Shown here: piece by piece, positions 17,523-27,021 of the stretch
How the letters are laid out: every line of letters starts with the position of its first letter
Position numbering within the stretch: the first letter of the stretch is position 1
NCBI GenBank assembly: GCA_026708185.1
Contig: JAPOVK010000017.1
Span: 186,001 to 250,000 of the forward strand
Reading direction: 5' to 3'
DNA: 64,000 bases
Origin: Gammaproteobacteria bacterium
GTDB lineage: Bacteria; Pseudomonadota; Gammaproteobacteria; Pseudomonadales; Azotimanducaceae
Program-made: the position numbers and the translations under genes
Notes under the pieces: generated by a model
What the model was told of the DNA's origin: nothing
The model's database searches: none
The model's input: only the letters and a program-made list of their open reading frames with translations

Positions 17523-18305
17523 ATGACGAATCCGATCAAGACTCGCGTCCAAGGGACGGTGCTCGAAGTGACGCTGGACCGCCCGAAGGCGAACGCCATC
17601 GACCTGGCCACGAGCCGCGCAATGGGCGAGGTGTTCGCCGATTTCCGGGACGACGCCTCGCTGCGGGTGGCGATCCTCTCCGGTGCGGGCGAACGGTTCT
17701 TCTGTGCCGGGTGGGATCTGAAGGCCGCCGCGGCGGGCGATGCCGTCGACGGCGACTACGGCGTCGGCGGTTTCGGCGGCATCCAGCGGTTGCCGGACCT
17801 CAACAAGCCGATCATCGCGGCCGTGAACGGCATGGCCGTGGGCGGCGGCTGGGAGTTGGCGCTGTCCTGCGACCTGATCCTCGCGGCGGACACCGCGACC
17901 TTTGCCCTCCCGGAAATCCGCGCCGGAACGCTGGCGGACGCAGCGTCCATTAAGCTGCCCAAGCGCGTTCCGTATCACGTCGCCATGGACGTGCTGCTCA
18001 CCGGCCGGTGGATGGATGCCGAAGAAGCGCACCGATGGGGCGTGGTCAACGAGATCGTCGAGCCGGGCAAGCTCATGGCGCGCGCGCGTGAACTCGCCGC
18101 GTCCCTAGCCGCCGGCCCGCCGCTGGTTTTCGCGGCGATCAAGGAGGTGGTTCGCGAGGCCGAGACCATGCGTGCCCAGGACGCGCTGCGCCACGTTGCC
18201 GAGCGCCGGTTCCCCACCGTGGACCGGCTCTATGCCAGCGAGGACGAGCGCGAGGGGGCGCGGGCATTCGCCGAGAAGCGCGAGCCGGTGTGGAAAGGCC
18301 GTTAG
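17523..18305 (+). CDS. Enoyl-CoA hydratase/isomerase, CaiD-like
   Basis: Crotonase fold, 260 residues. Oxyanion-hole segments FFCAGWDLKAAA and NGMAVGGGWELALSCD, the latter with acidic residues, resemble carnitinyl-CoA dehydratase (CaiD). It starts 16 bp after the carnitine dehydrogenase with a GGAG site. The context suggests a role in carnitine or a related betaine catabolic route, but the oxidative BKACE route does not normally need CaiD, so the exact reaction is open. Confidence 0.85.
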   Translation: MTNPIKTRVQGTVLEVTLDRPKANAIDLATSRAMGEVFADFRDDASLRVAILSGAGERFFCAGWDLKAAAAGDAVDGDYGVGGFGGIQRLPDLNKPIIAAVNGMAVGGGWELALSCDLILAADTATFALPEIRAGTLADAASIKLPKRVPYHVAMDVLLTGRWMDAEEAHRWGVVNEIVEPGKLMARARELAASLAAGPPLVFAAIKEVVREAETMRAQDALRHVAERRFPTVDRLYASEDEREGARAFAEKREPVWKGR

Positions 18306-18325
18306 AGCCTTAAGGGCGATGCCGG

Positions 18326-19438
18326 TCAGTCCTCGTCTTCCGCGAGGCGTCGCGCAATCGCGTCCAGTTTCGGCCCGATGGAGGACATGACGGCCGCGAA
18401 CAGCACGACCGCCCAACCTGCCGAGATGATCAGGTGGGCGCCGACTACGACCCTTGCTCCGACGGAAACCGGTTTGGTGGCCGCGAACTCCTGGCCGAGC
18501 GCGGTGAAGAATGCGAACGAGAGCCACTCGGTGATCCCGGTGCCGGCGTCGGCGAACGCGCCGGGCTGAAAGCGCTCCAGCATGCCGTAGAACCCGGCGA
18601 AGAGGACGATGATCGTCAAGTAGCCAACCGCGAAGGCGCCGATCGGCACCCACATGACGTTCAGGTAGTCGGCCAGGTAGCCGTAGACGCGGATCCTTGG
18701 CTGCAGCCACGTGATCACGGCTCGCCCGAGCAGAAACGAAACCGCCGTGAGGCCAACGGACATACCGGTGACCGCAAGGATGCCGAGTGCGAGGTAGATG
18801 CCCGAGAGTCCGCGACCTTCTTCCAAGTCACCGGTGTACATCCCCCAGCCTACCGCAACGGGGATCACCAACGCCGTCAGGACCAGCAGGAGAGGCGGCC
18901 GGCTGTCGCGCCATCCCGCGCGGCGATGGCTCAGGAGGCCTCCCGCGAGGGCAGTCCATGAGGACAGCACCAGCGTAGCCGCGATGGCCAGCGTTCCGTA
19001 GGAGAAGAACCCGTCAGCGAAGGTTTCCTGGACGATCCAGGCGGGTAGAAAACCCAATGCGACGAGAACCGCGACGATGAACGCCTCCTTCGCCATGTCG
19101 CGATAGCCCGCGATGGCCGTCCCGCGAAAGCCCGCGATCAAGCCGACGGCCAAGGCGAGCACGGGCACGACCAGGAGGCCGTACGCATTGCCCGGCACCA
19201 GGCCCGCGATCAGCGCCGTCGCCACGCCGACGATCACACCGGTGAGGATGCCCGTCCACGGCCCGCTCCCGGCGCCGCCCCGCAAGCCGACCCCCAAGCC
19301 GATGGCCACGCCGCATCCCACGCCCATCAAGACGTCGGCATGGACGCCGGTGATCGCGTAGCCGAACGGCACGACGACGGCTGCGACGACGACGCCGATG
19401 CGGGCGGCGAGCCAGATCAGTCGGGCGATATCACTCAT
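18326..19438 (-). CDS. Multi-pass membrane protein with C-terminal ion-channel-like hairpin
   Basis: 370 residues, about nine hydrophobic spans. The N-terminal half is Gly/Ala/Val-rich with several short helices. The C-terminal ~90 residues form two helices around GITEWLSFAFFTALGQEFAATKP, a layout like the two-helix potassium channel pore (Ion_trans_2), but the TVGYG filter is absent. This is therefore at most a degenerate or different-selectivity channel. I do not recognise the full-length family. Convergent with the carnitine-type operon. Confidence 0.55.
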   Translation of the reverse strand: MSDIARLIWLAARIGVVVAAVVVPFGYAITGVHADVLMGVGCGVAIGLGVGLRGGAGSGPWTGILTGVIVGVATALIAGLVPGNAYGLLVVPVLALAVGLIAGFRGTAIAGYRDMAKEAFIVAVLVALGFLPAWIVQETFADGFFSYGTLAIAATLVLSSWTALAGGLLSHRRAGWRDSRPPLLLVLTALVIPVAVGWGMYTGDLEEGRGLSGIYLALGILAVTGMSVGLTAVSFLLGRAVITWLQPRIRVYGYLADYLNVMWVPIGAFAVGYLTIIVLFAGFYGMLERFQPGAFADAGTGITEWLSFAFFTALGQEFAATKPVSVGARVVVGAHLIISAGWAVVLFAAVMSSIGPKLDAIARRLAEDED

Positions 19439-19479
19439 TTGCGCACGCCTATCATAGCGCCGCGAGGGGAACTGGGTGC

Positions 19480-19497
19480 GCGGGCCTCCCGGCCCGC
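19480..19497. repeat. Perfect 7-bp hairpin, REP-like
   Basis: GCGGGCC, loop TCCC, GGCCCGC. It lies 85 bp beyond the stop of the TlpA-like gene and upstream of the membrane-protein start. No T-run follows on either strand. Belongs with the other short hairpins of the window. Confidence 0.6.
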
Positions 19498-19581
19498 AAT
19501 GTCCTTGTGCCGGGGTGGGATGGCGGACGCGAACGGCAAGCCGTTCGTGGACGTGGCGGCCCTATTGGTCCGCGCGCACCG

Positions 19582-20754
19582 TCACCGGAGGCGCTCGGCG
19601 AGCTCGGCACTGAGCGCGTCCGGATGCAGGTCCTTGGCGAGGATCCTTCGATCCGCGTCGAGCAAATAGGTCTTGGGCAAGTGCGTGACCCCGAACGCCA
19701 CCGCCGCGGGACTTGAGAAGGCGAGCGGGTCCCCGAGGTCCACCCACGTCAGCCCGTGGTCGGCGCTGGCTTCGCGCCAGTCCTCCTCGTCGGTGTCCAG
19801 GGATACGCCGACCACTTCGAAGCCCCGGTCCCCGTATTGCGCACGCAGGTCCTTGAGATGCGGGAACTGCTTGATGCACGGCGCGCACCAGGATGCCCAG
19901 AAATCCACGAGCACGATCTTGTTTGCGGCGACGACGTTGGAAAGGTGCGTGGGATCGCCGCCCAAGGTCATCGCCGCGAAGTCCGGTGCGATCGCGCCCG
20001 CCACCAAGGCGGCATTGTTCGCGGCCAGCTCTTGCACGGCTTCGATGCGATTGCGCTTCTGTGCCACGCGCCGGGCGAGGCCGCTAGAGAGTCCGGATGC
20101 CAGTTCGTCCAGCCGCTCGAGAGCCGCCGATGTTGCGCCGAGCGCGCCGAACTCGATCGCGAGCAGCGCTGTCAGCGGTTCCTGATCGCCGGCCAGGGCA
20201 TCCAACGCGGACCTCCTGATCCGGTCCAGCTCCCCGTAGAGCCGGTTCGCATCCGCCAATAGAGCCTCGTGTTCCGAGCCTTCCGGCGTAGCGCGCTTGG
20301 TCGTCATGACCTCGGTGTATTGCGCCAAGGTCTCGCGGTACGCGTCGGAGTCTCGCCAGGACAGGACGAGTTGCTGGTGGTGCGGGCCACCGCCCGCAGT
20401 GGTCAGCCCCGCGACCCAGCCGCCCCACCGGATATCCAAAAGGGAACCAGGCTCCACGATCACCTGGGTGGCGGTGCGCGTTTCGTTCTCGACCTGGATC
20501 TTGACCTTTCCGAGCCAAGCGGGTCCGGTCTCGCCGAGTAGCTCGAACCGGCCGTCGCGGATCGGTGCCCTCGCGTAGACGCGCTCTTCGGCTGGAACGG
20601 ACGTGCTGCCGACGAGGACGGCTTCGCCCGTGGTTAGGAACGCCCCGATGTCCCCCTGGATCCGGAAGCCCGGCTCCTGCGTGCAGGCGGGAGCAAGCAC
20701 CAGGCACGCGCAGAGGACAACCCGTTGCAGGGTGACGAGGGCCGAGGAGGGCAT
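19582..20754 (-). CDS. TlpA-like thioredoxin-domain lipoprotein
   Basis: 390 residues. The N-terminus VVLCACLVLAPAC reads as a signal peptide ending in a lipobox-like cysteine. A ~240-residue helical and beta N-terminal part is followed by a thioredoxin domain with IVLVDFWASWCAPCIKQFP (CxxC) and the cis-proline loop HLPKTYLLD. TlpA proteins are membrane-tethered periplasmic thiol-disulfide oxidoreductases. It lies 5 bp after a second TlpA-like gene and in the same operon as a TonB receptor, suggesting envelope redox work linked to receptor cargo; that link is inferred. Confidence 0.85.
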   Translation of the reverse strand: MPSSALVTLQRVVLCACLVLAPACTQEPGFRIQGDIGAFLTTGEAVLVGSTSVPAEERVYARAPIRDGRFELLGETGPAWLGKVKIQVENETRTATQVIVEPGSLLDIRWGGWVAGLTTAGGGPHHQQLVLSWRDSDAYRETLAQYTEVMTTKRATPEGSEHEALLADANRLYGELDRIRRSALDALAGDQEPLTALLAIEFGALGATSAALERLDELASGLSSGLARRVAQKRNRIEAVQELAANNAALVAGAIAPDFAAMTLGGDPTHLSNVVAANKIVLVDFWASWCAPCIKQFPHLKDLRAQYGDRGFEVVGVSLDTDEEDWREASADHGLTWVDLGDPLAFSSPAAVAFGVTHLPKTYLLDADRRILAKDLHPDALSAELAERLR

Positions 20755-20759
20755 GGTTG

Positions 20760-22019
20760 TCAGTTCAGCAGCTCCTCGAGCTTCTCATCGAGGTGATGAC
20801 CGCGCAGGTCCTTGGCGACGATCTCGCCGGTGCTCGACTCCACGAGGTAGTTCTTCGGTACCCCGGTCACGTTGTAGGCGAGCGGCGCCTCGGCGTCCCG
20901 GCCCATGCCTAGGTTCGGCCAAGGCAACTGCTCCTCCTCGGAGGCGATCTCCCAGTCCTCGCGGTCGTCGTCGATCGTGAAGGAGACGATCTCGAAGCCC
21001 TCGTCCCGGTAGCGGTCGTAGGCTTCCTTCATGTGCGGGATCTCGACGCGGCATGGGCCGCACCAGGACGCCCAGAACTCGAGCAGCACGTACCTGCTTT
21101 CGGCGCGAACGTCGGACAGCCGAACGGGCTCGCCGTGAAGCGTGTTGGCGACGAAGTCGCGGATCCCGGCACCGACCGCGAAGCGCTGCCGCTCCTTGGC
21201 ACGTTTCACGGCGCGCTCCTCCGCGCTCGCCAGCTTCTCCTGGACCCATGAATCATCCGGCGTCAGCGCCGCGAGGCCGCGCCACGCTTCGAGCATCCAG
21301 TCACCCCCGAGCCAGGTGGTCGCAAGCGTAAGGCGCCGGACGAAGGGGTCCGAATGGGTGGTGGCGATGCGCGCTCGCCCTTCGGTCTCGAGGGTCAGCA
21401 TCCTGTCGAAAACCGCCGCCGCCTCATCGACGCGCCGGCGGCGCTCGTCCTCGGTTTCGCCGTCGACGGACCGGACTAGCCGTTGGTACTCGGCCTGCGC
21501 TTCCACGAACGGTGCCGAACGCCGCCAACTGTTGTAGACGGCGTCGTTCAAGGGCCCGCCTTCGACGAAAAACTGCCCAGGCCGACTCATATGCAGCCGC
21601 AGCCGACCTGGTTCGAGGATGAACGCGTTGCCTTTCATCGGGGCGAGGCGCCGACCCTCGTGCCCAACCGCGTCGAGCACGTAGAAGTAGGCACGCCGTG
21701 GCGTCTCGACGGTTCCCTCCACGCGGAACGTGCCGTCCTCCATGAGGGGTGATTCGGCGATCACCTCGTAGGGCCGCGCAGCCTGAGCGGGCTTGGCGGC
21801 GCTCGACGCCGGCTGGGCCGGCTTGGCGGTCGTCGCCGCCGACATGCTGATCCGCACAGCCCCGCCTTGCGCGGATTGCTTCGGCTCCCAAACGACGAAG
21901 TTGCCGCTGGCATAGAAGGCCGACAGGTCGCCCTCCAGGACGAACTCGTCGGCTTGGACGGCCACCGGAGCGCCGGCCACCAGGCCGAGGACGAGAGCGG
22001 TTCTGCAGAGCGGATTCAC
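20760..22019 (-). CDS. TlpA-like periplasmic thioredoxin-domain protein
   Basis: 419 residues with signal peptide ending around PVAVQA. The N-terminal DUF4369-like beta region carries an Ala/Lys/Pro-rich linker (TTAKPAQPASSAAKPAQAA). A coiled central part follows (RRVDEAAAVFDRMLTLETEG). The C-terminal thioredoxin domain has LEFWASWCGPCRVEIPHMKE and the cis-proline GVPKNYLV. It parallels its downstream neighbour in domain order, so the two are probably old duplicates. The gene starts 13 bp after the TonB receptor. Confidence 0.87.
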   Translation of the reverse strand: MNPLCRTALVLGLVAGAPVAVQADEFVLEGDLSAFYASGNFVVWEPKQSAQGGAVRISMSAATTAKPAQPASSAAKPAQAARPYEVIAESPLMEDGTFRVEGTVETPRRAYFYVLDAVGHEGRRLAPMKGNAFILEPGRLRLHMSRPGQFFVEGGPLNDAVYNSWRRSAPFVEAQAEYQRLVRSVDGETEDERRRRVDEAAAVFDRMLTLETEGRARIATTHSDPFVRRLTLATTWLGGDWMLEAWRGLAALTPDDSWVQEKLASAEERAVKRAKERQRFAVGAGIRDFVANTLHGEPVRLSDVRAESRYVLLEFWASWCGPCRVEIPHMKEAYDRYRDEGFEIVSFTIDDDREDWEIASEEEQLPWPNLGMGRDAEAPLAYNVTGVPKNYLVESSTGEIVAKDLRGHHLDEKLEELLN

Positions 22020-22032
22020 GGCAAGCTCCAGG

Positions 22033-25000
22033 CTACATCGACATGTGTAGCGAAAGGTTGAACACGCGGCCGTAGAGCAGCGAGCGGGTGTCGTTCTGCG
22101 CGACGAGCGCTTCGCCGTCGTCGCTGACTCTCGACGTCGTGCCGAAGCTGTCGCGCAGGTTGTTGATCGTCAGCCTGACGCGTGTCGTGTTCGCCCAGGC
22201 CGGCGCGGGCAACCACCGGGCCTCCGCGAAGTTGTAGCTCAAGCTGAGGTCGACGATCGTGGCCGGGTCGTAGGTGGCGAGGACGCCGCCGAGTTCGGTG
22301 GTGGTCTCGGACCGCGACGACACGTCCACGGCAGCCTCCATCCCGCGATAGCCCCAACTGAACTGCGCTGTCGACGCCGTTCGGGACACCACGCCGATCG
22401 CGGTGTCGCCCTTGGTGTGTGCCACGACGCTGATCGGGTCGTCGGTCGCCGGGTCGAGCGTGAAGTGGTACTTGCCGGTGCGCGAATGGCGGACTTGCGC
22501 CGTGAAGTCGCCGACGTTCGTGGACGTCCGGTAGTAGGCCTCGTAGTCGACGCCTTCGCGGTCGACGGACGACACGTTGATCCAGCGGCGCTCCTGGAAC
22601 CAGATGTCTTCGCCCGCCAGATAGCGCGTATTGCTCGGCGGGTTGTCGGGGTCGATGATGAAGGCCGAAAGCAGGCTGATCCGGTCCTCGTACTGCGTTT
22701 CGTTCCAGGTCGCCTTCAATCCGAGTCCCGGCAGGAAGCGCGGGTTGAACTCCACGCCGGCGCTCAAGGTATCCGCGGTTTCCGGCCCGAGTTCCGAATT
22801 GCCGCCTTCGGTGATCAAGGCATCGGCGAAACCCAGCGACCCGTCGGGATTCTGGATCAACAAGCCCCGGAATCCAGTGACGGTGTTCTCGCTGGTGCGA
22901 CGGAGGATCTGGTTGAGTTGCGGGGCCACGAAGGCGGTCTGCGCGTTGACGCGGAACGTGATGTCGTCGACGGGCGTGAACACGAGGCCGGCGCCCCAGG
23001 TTGTCTTGGTGCCGGGATCGCGGATGTCCTCCGCGGTCTCCGGTCCTTCGTCGGAATCCCGGTAGAGGACGTCCGCTTTGTCGTAGGAGTCCCACCGCGC
23101 GGAGAGGGCGAGCGTCACCATGTTGAAGACCGGCACCAGCGCCTCGCCGAAGACGGCCTGGTTGGCGCGCTGGGCATCGGTCTTGAACGTGTCGATGTCC
23201 CCGATCGCCGCCTCGGTCGTGCCGATCTGAAACTCGCTTGCGCTGTTCAAGACGGTCTCGTGCCAACTGTAGCCGACGAGCAGCCGCACTTCGCCGGCCG
23301 GCAATGCCCCGAGCCCGCCGCGCAGCAGCGCATCGACGCGTTTCTGTTCGTTCAGGCTGCCGGCTAGAAGCGCATCGTTGAGATACGCCGACAGATCGCC
23401 GAAGGGGTTGATCGGGTCAAGCGGCGGCAGACTGATCCGGCAAAGACCGAAGAAGAACGAGCCACCCGCCTCCGCGCACGAGGCGGCGTCGTGGCCACCG
23501 AGGAATTGGCTGCGGGGCGTCACCCCGTCGGACGTGAGGCCCGCGCCGAACGTCTGGCTGTCGATGGTGTTCAGGCGCTGGCTCCTGGAGTCCTCCGAGC
23601 TGAAACCGAAACCGGCCTCCCAATCCCAGTTGTCGCCGAGGGAGCCCTCGAGGTCGATGCCGACATCGAAGATGTCGGCGATCGTCTCGGTGGACACGGA
23701 GCCCATGTCAGGCCGCTGGCCACGCAGGTGGACGCTGCGGCCAAAGGGGTTGAACGGGTTGCCGCCGCCCAAGGTCTGGCCCGAGAAGCCCACGTAGCCT
23801 CGGCGGTAAGTGGTGTCGCGGCGCTCGTAGCGTGCGTGCACCTCGGCGCTCATGCGCTCGTTCAAGTCCCTGTCGAGACTTCCGGAGAAACTGTTGCGCA
23901 CGGTCTCGGGCAGGACGTGCCAGCCCGCCTGCGTTGCGGAACCCCAGTTGGGCGGGCCGAATCGCGTGATCTCGTCGACGGTGGAATCCGCGTCGAACCC
24001 CGACGGGAGAACGGCGTGGGTCTCCGGCGATGTCCTCGCTTGGTCTTCCGGCGAGAGCGCGTTGTATTCGGACAGGGTCAGCACATCGCCGCCGAGGCGA
24101 TAGAGGATCGGAACGTGGATTGGCCCGGGGAGGCAGCAGAACCGAATGTCGTACTGGGGTCCTGCGTAGATGGAGCGTTGGAAAAGGGTGGCTTCCCGAT
24201 CCGCGCCGTCGAGACCGGAGTGCACGGAGCGGGAATACGTCGCCCGCACCCGGGACCCGTCCACGTTGCCGCCGGCAGAGATCGTCCCACGCCATTCGTT
24301 GTATTCGCGGCCGCTCGGCGTGTTGTAGTTCAGATCGACCTCGACGCCCTGGTAGTCCTTGCGCGTGATGATGTTGACTACGCCGCCGACGGCGTCCGAG
24401 CCGTAGATGGCCGACGCGCCGTCGAGCATGACCTCGACCCGCTCGACGATGGACAAGGGAATGCTGGAGACATCGGTGACGCCGCCTAGGAATCCGTTGT
24501 GGCCGGCGCGCTTGCCGTCGATCAGAATGAGGGTGGACTCGGCGCCGAGGCCCCGCAGGTTCACGGTGGATCCACCCGTGAAGTTGGACACGTTGTTGAA
24601 ATTGCTGAAGATCTGCTCCGTGGTGGAGTTCAGGTTCTGCGGCAACTGGCGCAGCACGCGCTCGAGCGTCACCTCGCCGGTGGCGTTGATGAAGTCCTCG
24701 TCCAGGATCACGAGGTTGCCCGCCAACTCTCCCGGCGTGCGCGCGAGACGGGAACCGGTGACCACGATTTCCTCGACCTCGGTCATCGGCACCACCGGCG
24801 CATCCTCCAACTCGGTGGGGGCTACCACGGGAGCGTCTTCGATTTCCGTCGCCTGAACCGTTGCCGATTCGAGCTCGGTTTGCGCTACGACCGGCGCCGG
24901 CTCGATTCGCTCGGCGGGACGAACGTCCGTTCCCCTTTCATCTTCGGCAGCCTCTGGGCCGGATGCGGTCGCGGGAAGGCCTGTCAGACCGGTGAAGACG

Positions 25001-25071
25001 GCAGCCAGAATGCCATGATGGAGCGCGACCTTGCGCATTGCCGTTGTCCCTGCGGACTCGTGGTCGAACAT
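22033..25071 (-). CDS. TonB-dependent outer-membrane receptor
   Basis: About 1012 residues. N-terminal signal region (RKVALHHGILAAVFTGL), then four ~11-residue repeats like APVVAPTELED, ending in the TonB box EEIVVTG. The plug follows, with NLRGLGAESTLILIDGKR and ASAIYGSDAVGGVVNIITRK, then a long beta-barrel ending RVFNLSLHMSM. It imports an unknown ligand using the proton motive force. ATG 25071 has GGAGG five bases upstream; ATG 25038 is a second candidate with a weaker AGGGA site. First gene of an operon with two TlpA-like genes. Confidence 0.93.
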   Translation of the reverse strand: MFDHESAGTTAMRKVALHHGILAAVFTGLTGLPATASGPEAAEDERGTDVRPAERIEPAPVVAQTELESATVQATEIEDAPVVAPTELEDAPVVPMTEVEEIVVTGSRLARTPGELAGNLVILDEDFINATGEVTLERVLRQLPQNLNSTTEQIFSNFNNVSNFTGGSTVNLRGLGAESTLILIDGKRAGHNGFLGGVTDVSSIPLSIVERVEVMLDGASAIYGSDAVGGVVNIITRKDYQGVEVDLNYNTPSGREYNEWRGTISAGGNVDGSRVRATYSRSVHSGLDGADREATLFQRSIYAGPQYDIRFCCLPGPIHVPILYRLGGDVLTLSEYNALSPEDQARTSPETHAVLPSGFDADSTVDEITRFGPPNWGSATQAGWHVLPETVRNSFSGSLDRDLNERMSAEVHARYERRDTTYRRGYVGFSGQTLGGGNPFNPFGRSVHLRGQRPDMGSVSTETIADIFDVGIDLEGSLGDNWDWEAGFGFSSEDSRSQRLNTIDSQTFGAGLTSDGVTPRSQFLGGHDAASCAEAGGSFFFGLCRISLPPLDPINPFGDLSAYLNDALLAGSLNEQKRVDALLRGGLGALPAGEVRLLVGYSWHETVLNSASEFQIGTTEAAIGDIDTFKTDAQRANQAVFGEALVPVFNMVTLALSARWDSYDKADVLYRDSDEGPETAEDIRDPGTKTTWGAGLVFTPVDDITFRVNAQTAFVAPQLNQILRRTSENTVTGFRGLLIQNPDGSLGFADALITEGGNSELGPETADTLSAGVEFNPRFLPGLGLKATWNETQYEDRISLLSAFIIDPDNPPSNTRYLAGEDIWFQERRWINVSSVDREGVDYEAYYRTSTNVGDFTAQVRHSRTGKYHFTLDPATDDPISVVAHTKGDTAIGVVSRTASTAQFSWGYRGMEAAVDVSSRSETTTELGGVLATYDPATIVDLSLSYNFAEARWLPAPAWANTTRVRLTINNLRDSFGTTSRVSDDGEALVAQNDTRSLLYGRVFNLSLHMSM

Positions 25072-25113
25072 GAGCACCTCCGATTGGTCGGAACGATCAG
25101 GCTTGGCTTTCCG

Positions 25114-25145
25114 ATTATATGCTTATTCCCAATTGACATTGCCGA
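25114..25145 (-). promoter_or_regulatory. Candidate sigma70 promoter of the TonB receptor operon
   Basis: On the minus strand a perfect TATAAT -10 box lies at 25119-25114, about 43 bp before the ATG at 25071. A clear -35 hexamer is not seen; the upstream DNA is AT-rich, unlike the surroundings. Confidence 0.5.
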
Positions 25146-25159
25146 GCCGACATCGTCAG

Positions 25160-25720
25160 TCATGCCTTGAGCTTTCGATAGCGCGGACCGCCGGGGATCC
25201 ACCAGCCGGCGATCTTCCGAACAGCCGGATGCGGGTCGTGCGCATGCGCGTGCTCGATGGCCGCGCTCGCGACATCGCTCCTCCGAACCGACGGTCCGAG
25301 CATCCCGGCGGCCTGCTGGCGCACGCTCCGGTCTCCGTCATGCCTAAGCGCATCGATGACCATGGGGATGACGTCGTCCTCGCCGGGCCTGCAGACGCCC
25401 TCCTTGCACCGGTCGCAGGCCAGCGCGTGGATCGCCCAGGCGCGCACCCCGGGATGCGGGTGGCGGACGTTGGCGACCAACTCCGGCAACGCCGCGGCGT
25501 CCATGAAGTGGTCAAGCACCTTGCAGCAGGCGATTCGCACCTCCGGATCGGCGTGTTTGAGCCCCGCGCGCACGACCGGCGTGCCGGCGCGACCGGCGGC
25601 CATCAACTTGCGCAGAGCGACCTTGCGGCGGTGCGGACTCGCCAGCATCTCGACGATCTCCTCGAGCGTGTTGCCGGACAGGTCTACGACGGGCGGGCGG
25701 GCCGTCGCGGAGTTTCCCAT
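25160..25720 (-). CDS. HEAT-repeat protein
   Basis: 186 residues built from about four to five alpha-helical HEAT units: VRAGLKHADPEVRIACCKVL, VANVRHPHPGVRAWAIHAL, VIDALRHDGDRSVRQQAAGML, HAHDPHPAVRKIAGWW. The N-terminus is VVDLSGNTLEEIVEMLASP. HEAT proteins are binding scaffolds; no catalytic motif is seen. It follows the dioxygenase gene by 2 bp, so the two are likely co-translated. Function unknown. Confidence 0.8.
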   Translation of the reverse strand: MGNSATARPPVVDLSGNTLEEIVEMLASPHRRKVALRKLMAAGRAGTPVVRAGLKHADPEVRIACCKVLDHFMDAAALPELVANVRHPHPGVRAWAIHALACDRCKEGVCRPGEDDVIPMVIDALRHDGDRSVRQQAAGMLGPSVRRSDVASAAIEHAHAHDPHPAVRKIAGWWIPGGPRYRKLKA

Positions 25721-25722
25721 CT

Positions 25723-26829
25723 CTAGCTCGAAGGCGCGTAGTAGGGCGTCCTGCGCGAGACGTCGTGGTCGAGGATCGTCAATCGTTCCATGCGCCGACG
25801 ATGCGGCCAGAAGTCAGCGCTGGCGCTGTGCAGGACGGCGCGGTTGTCCCACATGGCGATGGAGCCGGGCTCCCAGCGGAAACGGCAGGTGTACTCGAGG
25901 CGGCCCTCCTGTCGCTTCATCTCGGCGAGTAGCGCGCGTTCTTCGTCCTCGGGAATGCCGTGCTCCGGCGCGAATCGCTTCACGAAGCCTTGCTGGACAT
26001 ACAGCGTGGTCTTGCCCGTCTCGGGATGGGTGCGCGCCACCGGATGTTGTGACACGGGCGTTTTCCCGTCCATCTGGTGGACGAGGCCGCCTTCATGGAT
26101 CGCGGTGAGGTGCTGAACGCGTTCCCGGGTCGCCTCGGACAAGCCCTGCCACATGCTGTAGCAGTCGCAGAAGCACGTGTCGCCGCCGACAGGGGGTGCC
26201 TCGCGGCACATCAGCACGGAGGCCATGGGCGGCCGCTTCTGCCAGGTGGCGTCCGCATGCCAACCGGAGGCGGCGGCGGGGACCTTCTCGTCGGAGATCA
26301 GCACCAACATCTCGGGCACCCCTTCGATGACGGCCGGCCCCCTCGTTTCGCTCCGCGAGTTCGGCTCGTGGCCCCGCTCGCCGTACTGAACGCCGACCTC
26401 GCCGAAGTGGCTTGCGAACTCGAACTGCTGGCGCGGGGTCAGGTGGTTCTGGTTCCGGAACATGATCACCCGGCGCTCAAGCCACAGGCCCCGCAGGAAC
26501 GACACCATCTCCGGTTCGGCGAGATCGCGGGCCAGGTCAATCCCGTGCACGACCGTGCCGATGCTCGGTTGCAGCGGCTCGAGCTTGAGTTCAACGCCTG
26601 CCACGGTCACCGGTTTGAAGTGGATGGTGCCGAAGCTCGCGGAGACCAGATCGTCCTCGGCCCTCAACTCGTCGGCCATGGCGGCCCGTGTCTTGCTGCC
26701 GGGGGCGCGCGATCCGGCGACCGCACCGAGCGGCGTCGCCGTTGACGGCGGCTTGTTCTCCCGCGCCCGCCGGGTGAGGTCGACGTAGCCCGGATGCTCG
26801 TCGAGGTTAACCGCTTTGCTCTGTGCCAT
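25723..26829 (-). CDS. TauD/TfdA-type 2-oxoglutarate-dependent dioxygenase
   Basis: 368 residues. The iron motif HxD is in GWHADATWQ at about residue 188, the distal His is in VLHSASADFWPHRRR with the 2-oxoglutarate Arg nearby, and the family segment IMFRNQNHLTPRQQFEFASHFG is present. Members hydroxylate taurine, sulfonates, phenoxyacetates or carnitine precursors; the substrate here cannot be read. A ~60-residue N-terminal extension is present. ATG 26829 has GGAGG five bases upstream. Upstream of, and coupled to, the HEAT gene; divergent from a sulfatase. Confidence 0.88.
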   Translation of the reverse strand: MAQSKAVNLDEHPGYVDLTRRARENKPPSTATPLGAVAGSRAPGSKTRAAMADELRAEDDLVSASFGTIHFKPVTVAGVELKLEPLQPSIGTVVHGIDLARDLAEPEMVSFLRGLWLERRVIMFRNQNHLTPRQQFEFASHFGEVGVQYGERGHEPNSRSETRGPAVIEGVPEMLVLISDEKVPAAASGWHADATWQKRPPMASVLMCREAPPVGGDTCFCDCYSMWQGLSEATRERVQHLTAIHEGGLVHQMDGKTPVSQHPVARTHPETGKTTLYVQQGFVKRFAPEHGIPEDEERALLAEMKRQEGRLEYTCRFRWEPGSIAMWDNRAVLHSASADFWPHRRRMERLTILDHDVSRRTPYYAPSS

Positions 26830-27021
26830 GGGATCCTCCAACGTGTTTTGCCGCTGCATGGTTTCAGGCGAGCCCCTAGTATTCCACGACCCACGTGCCT
26901 GCGCTTCGCGCCGAGGACCGGCAGACGCCGGGTTGTTTTTGGGGGACCTTGGGCGTGGATTGCCGTGGCCGTGCCGATTGCTCGTTGCTAGGCTCGATTC
27001 ACATGCCGCAGGGGTAAGGCA

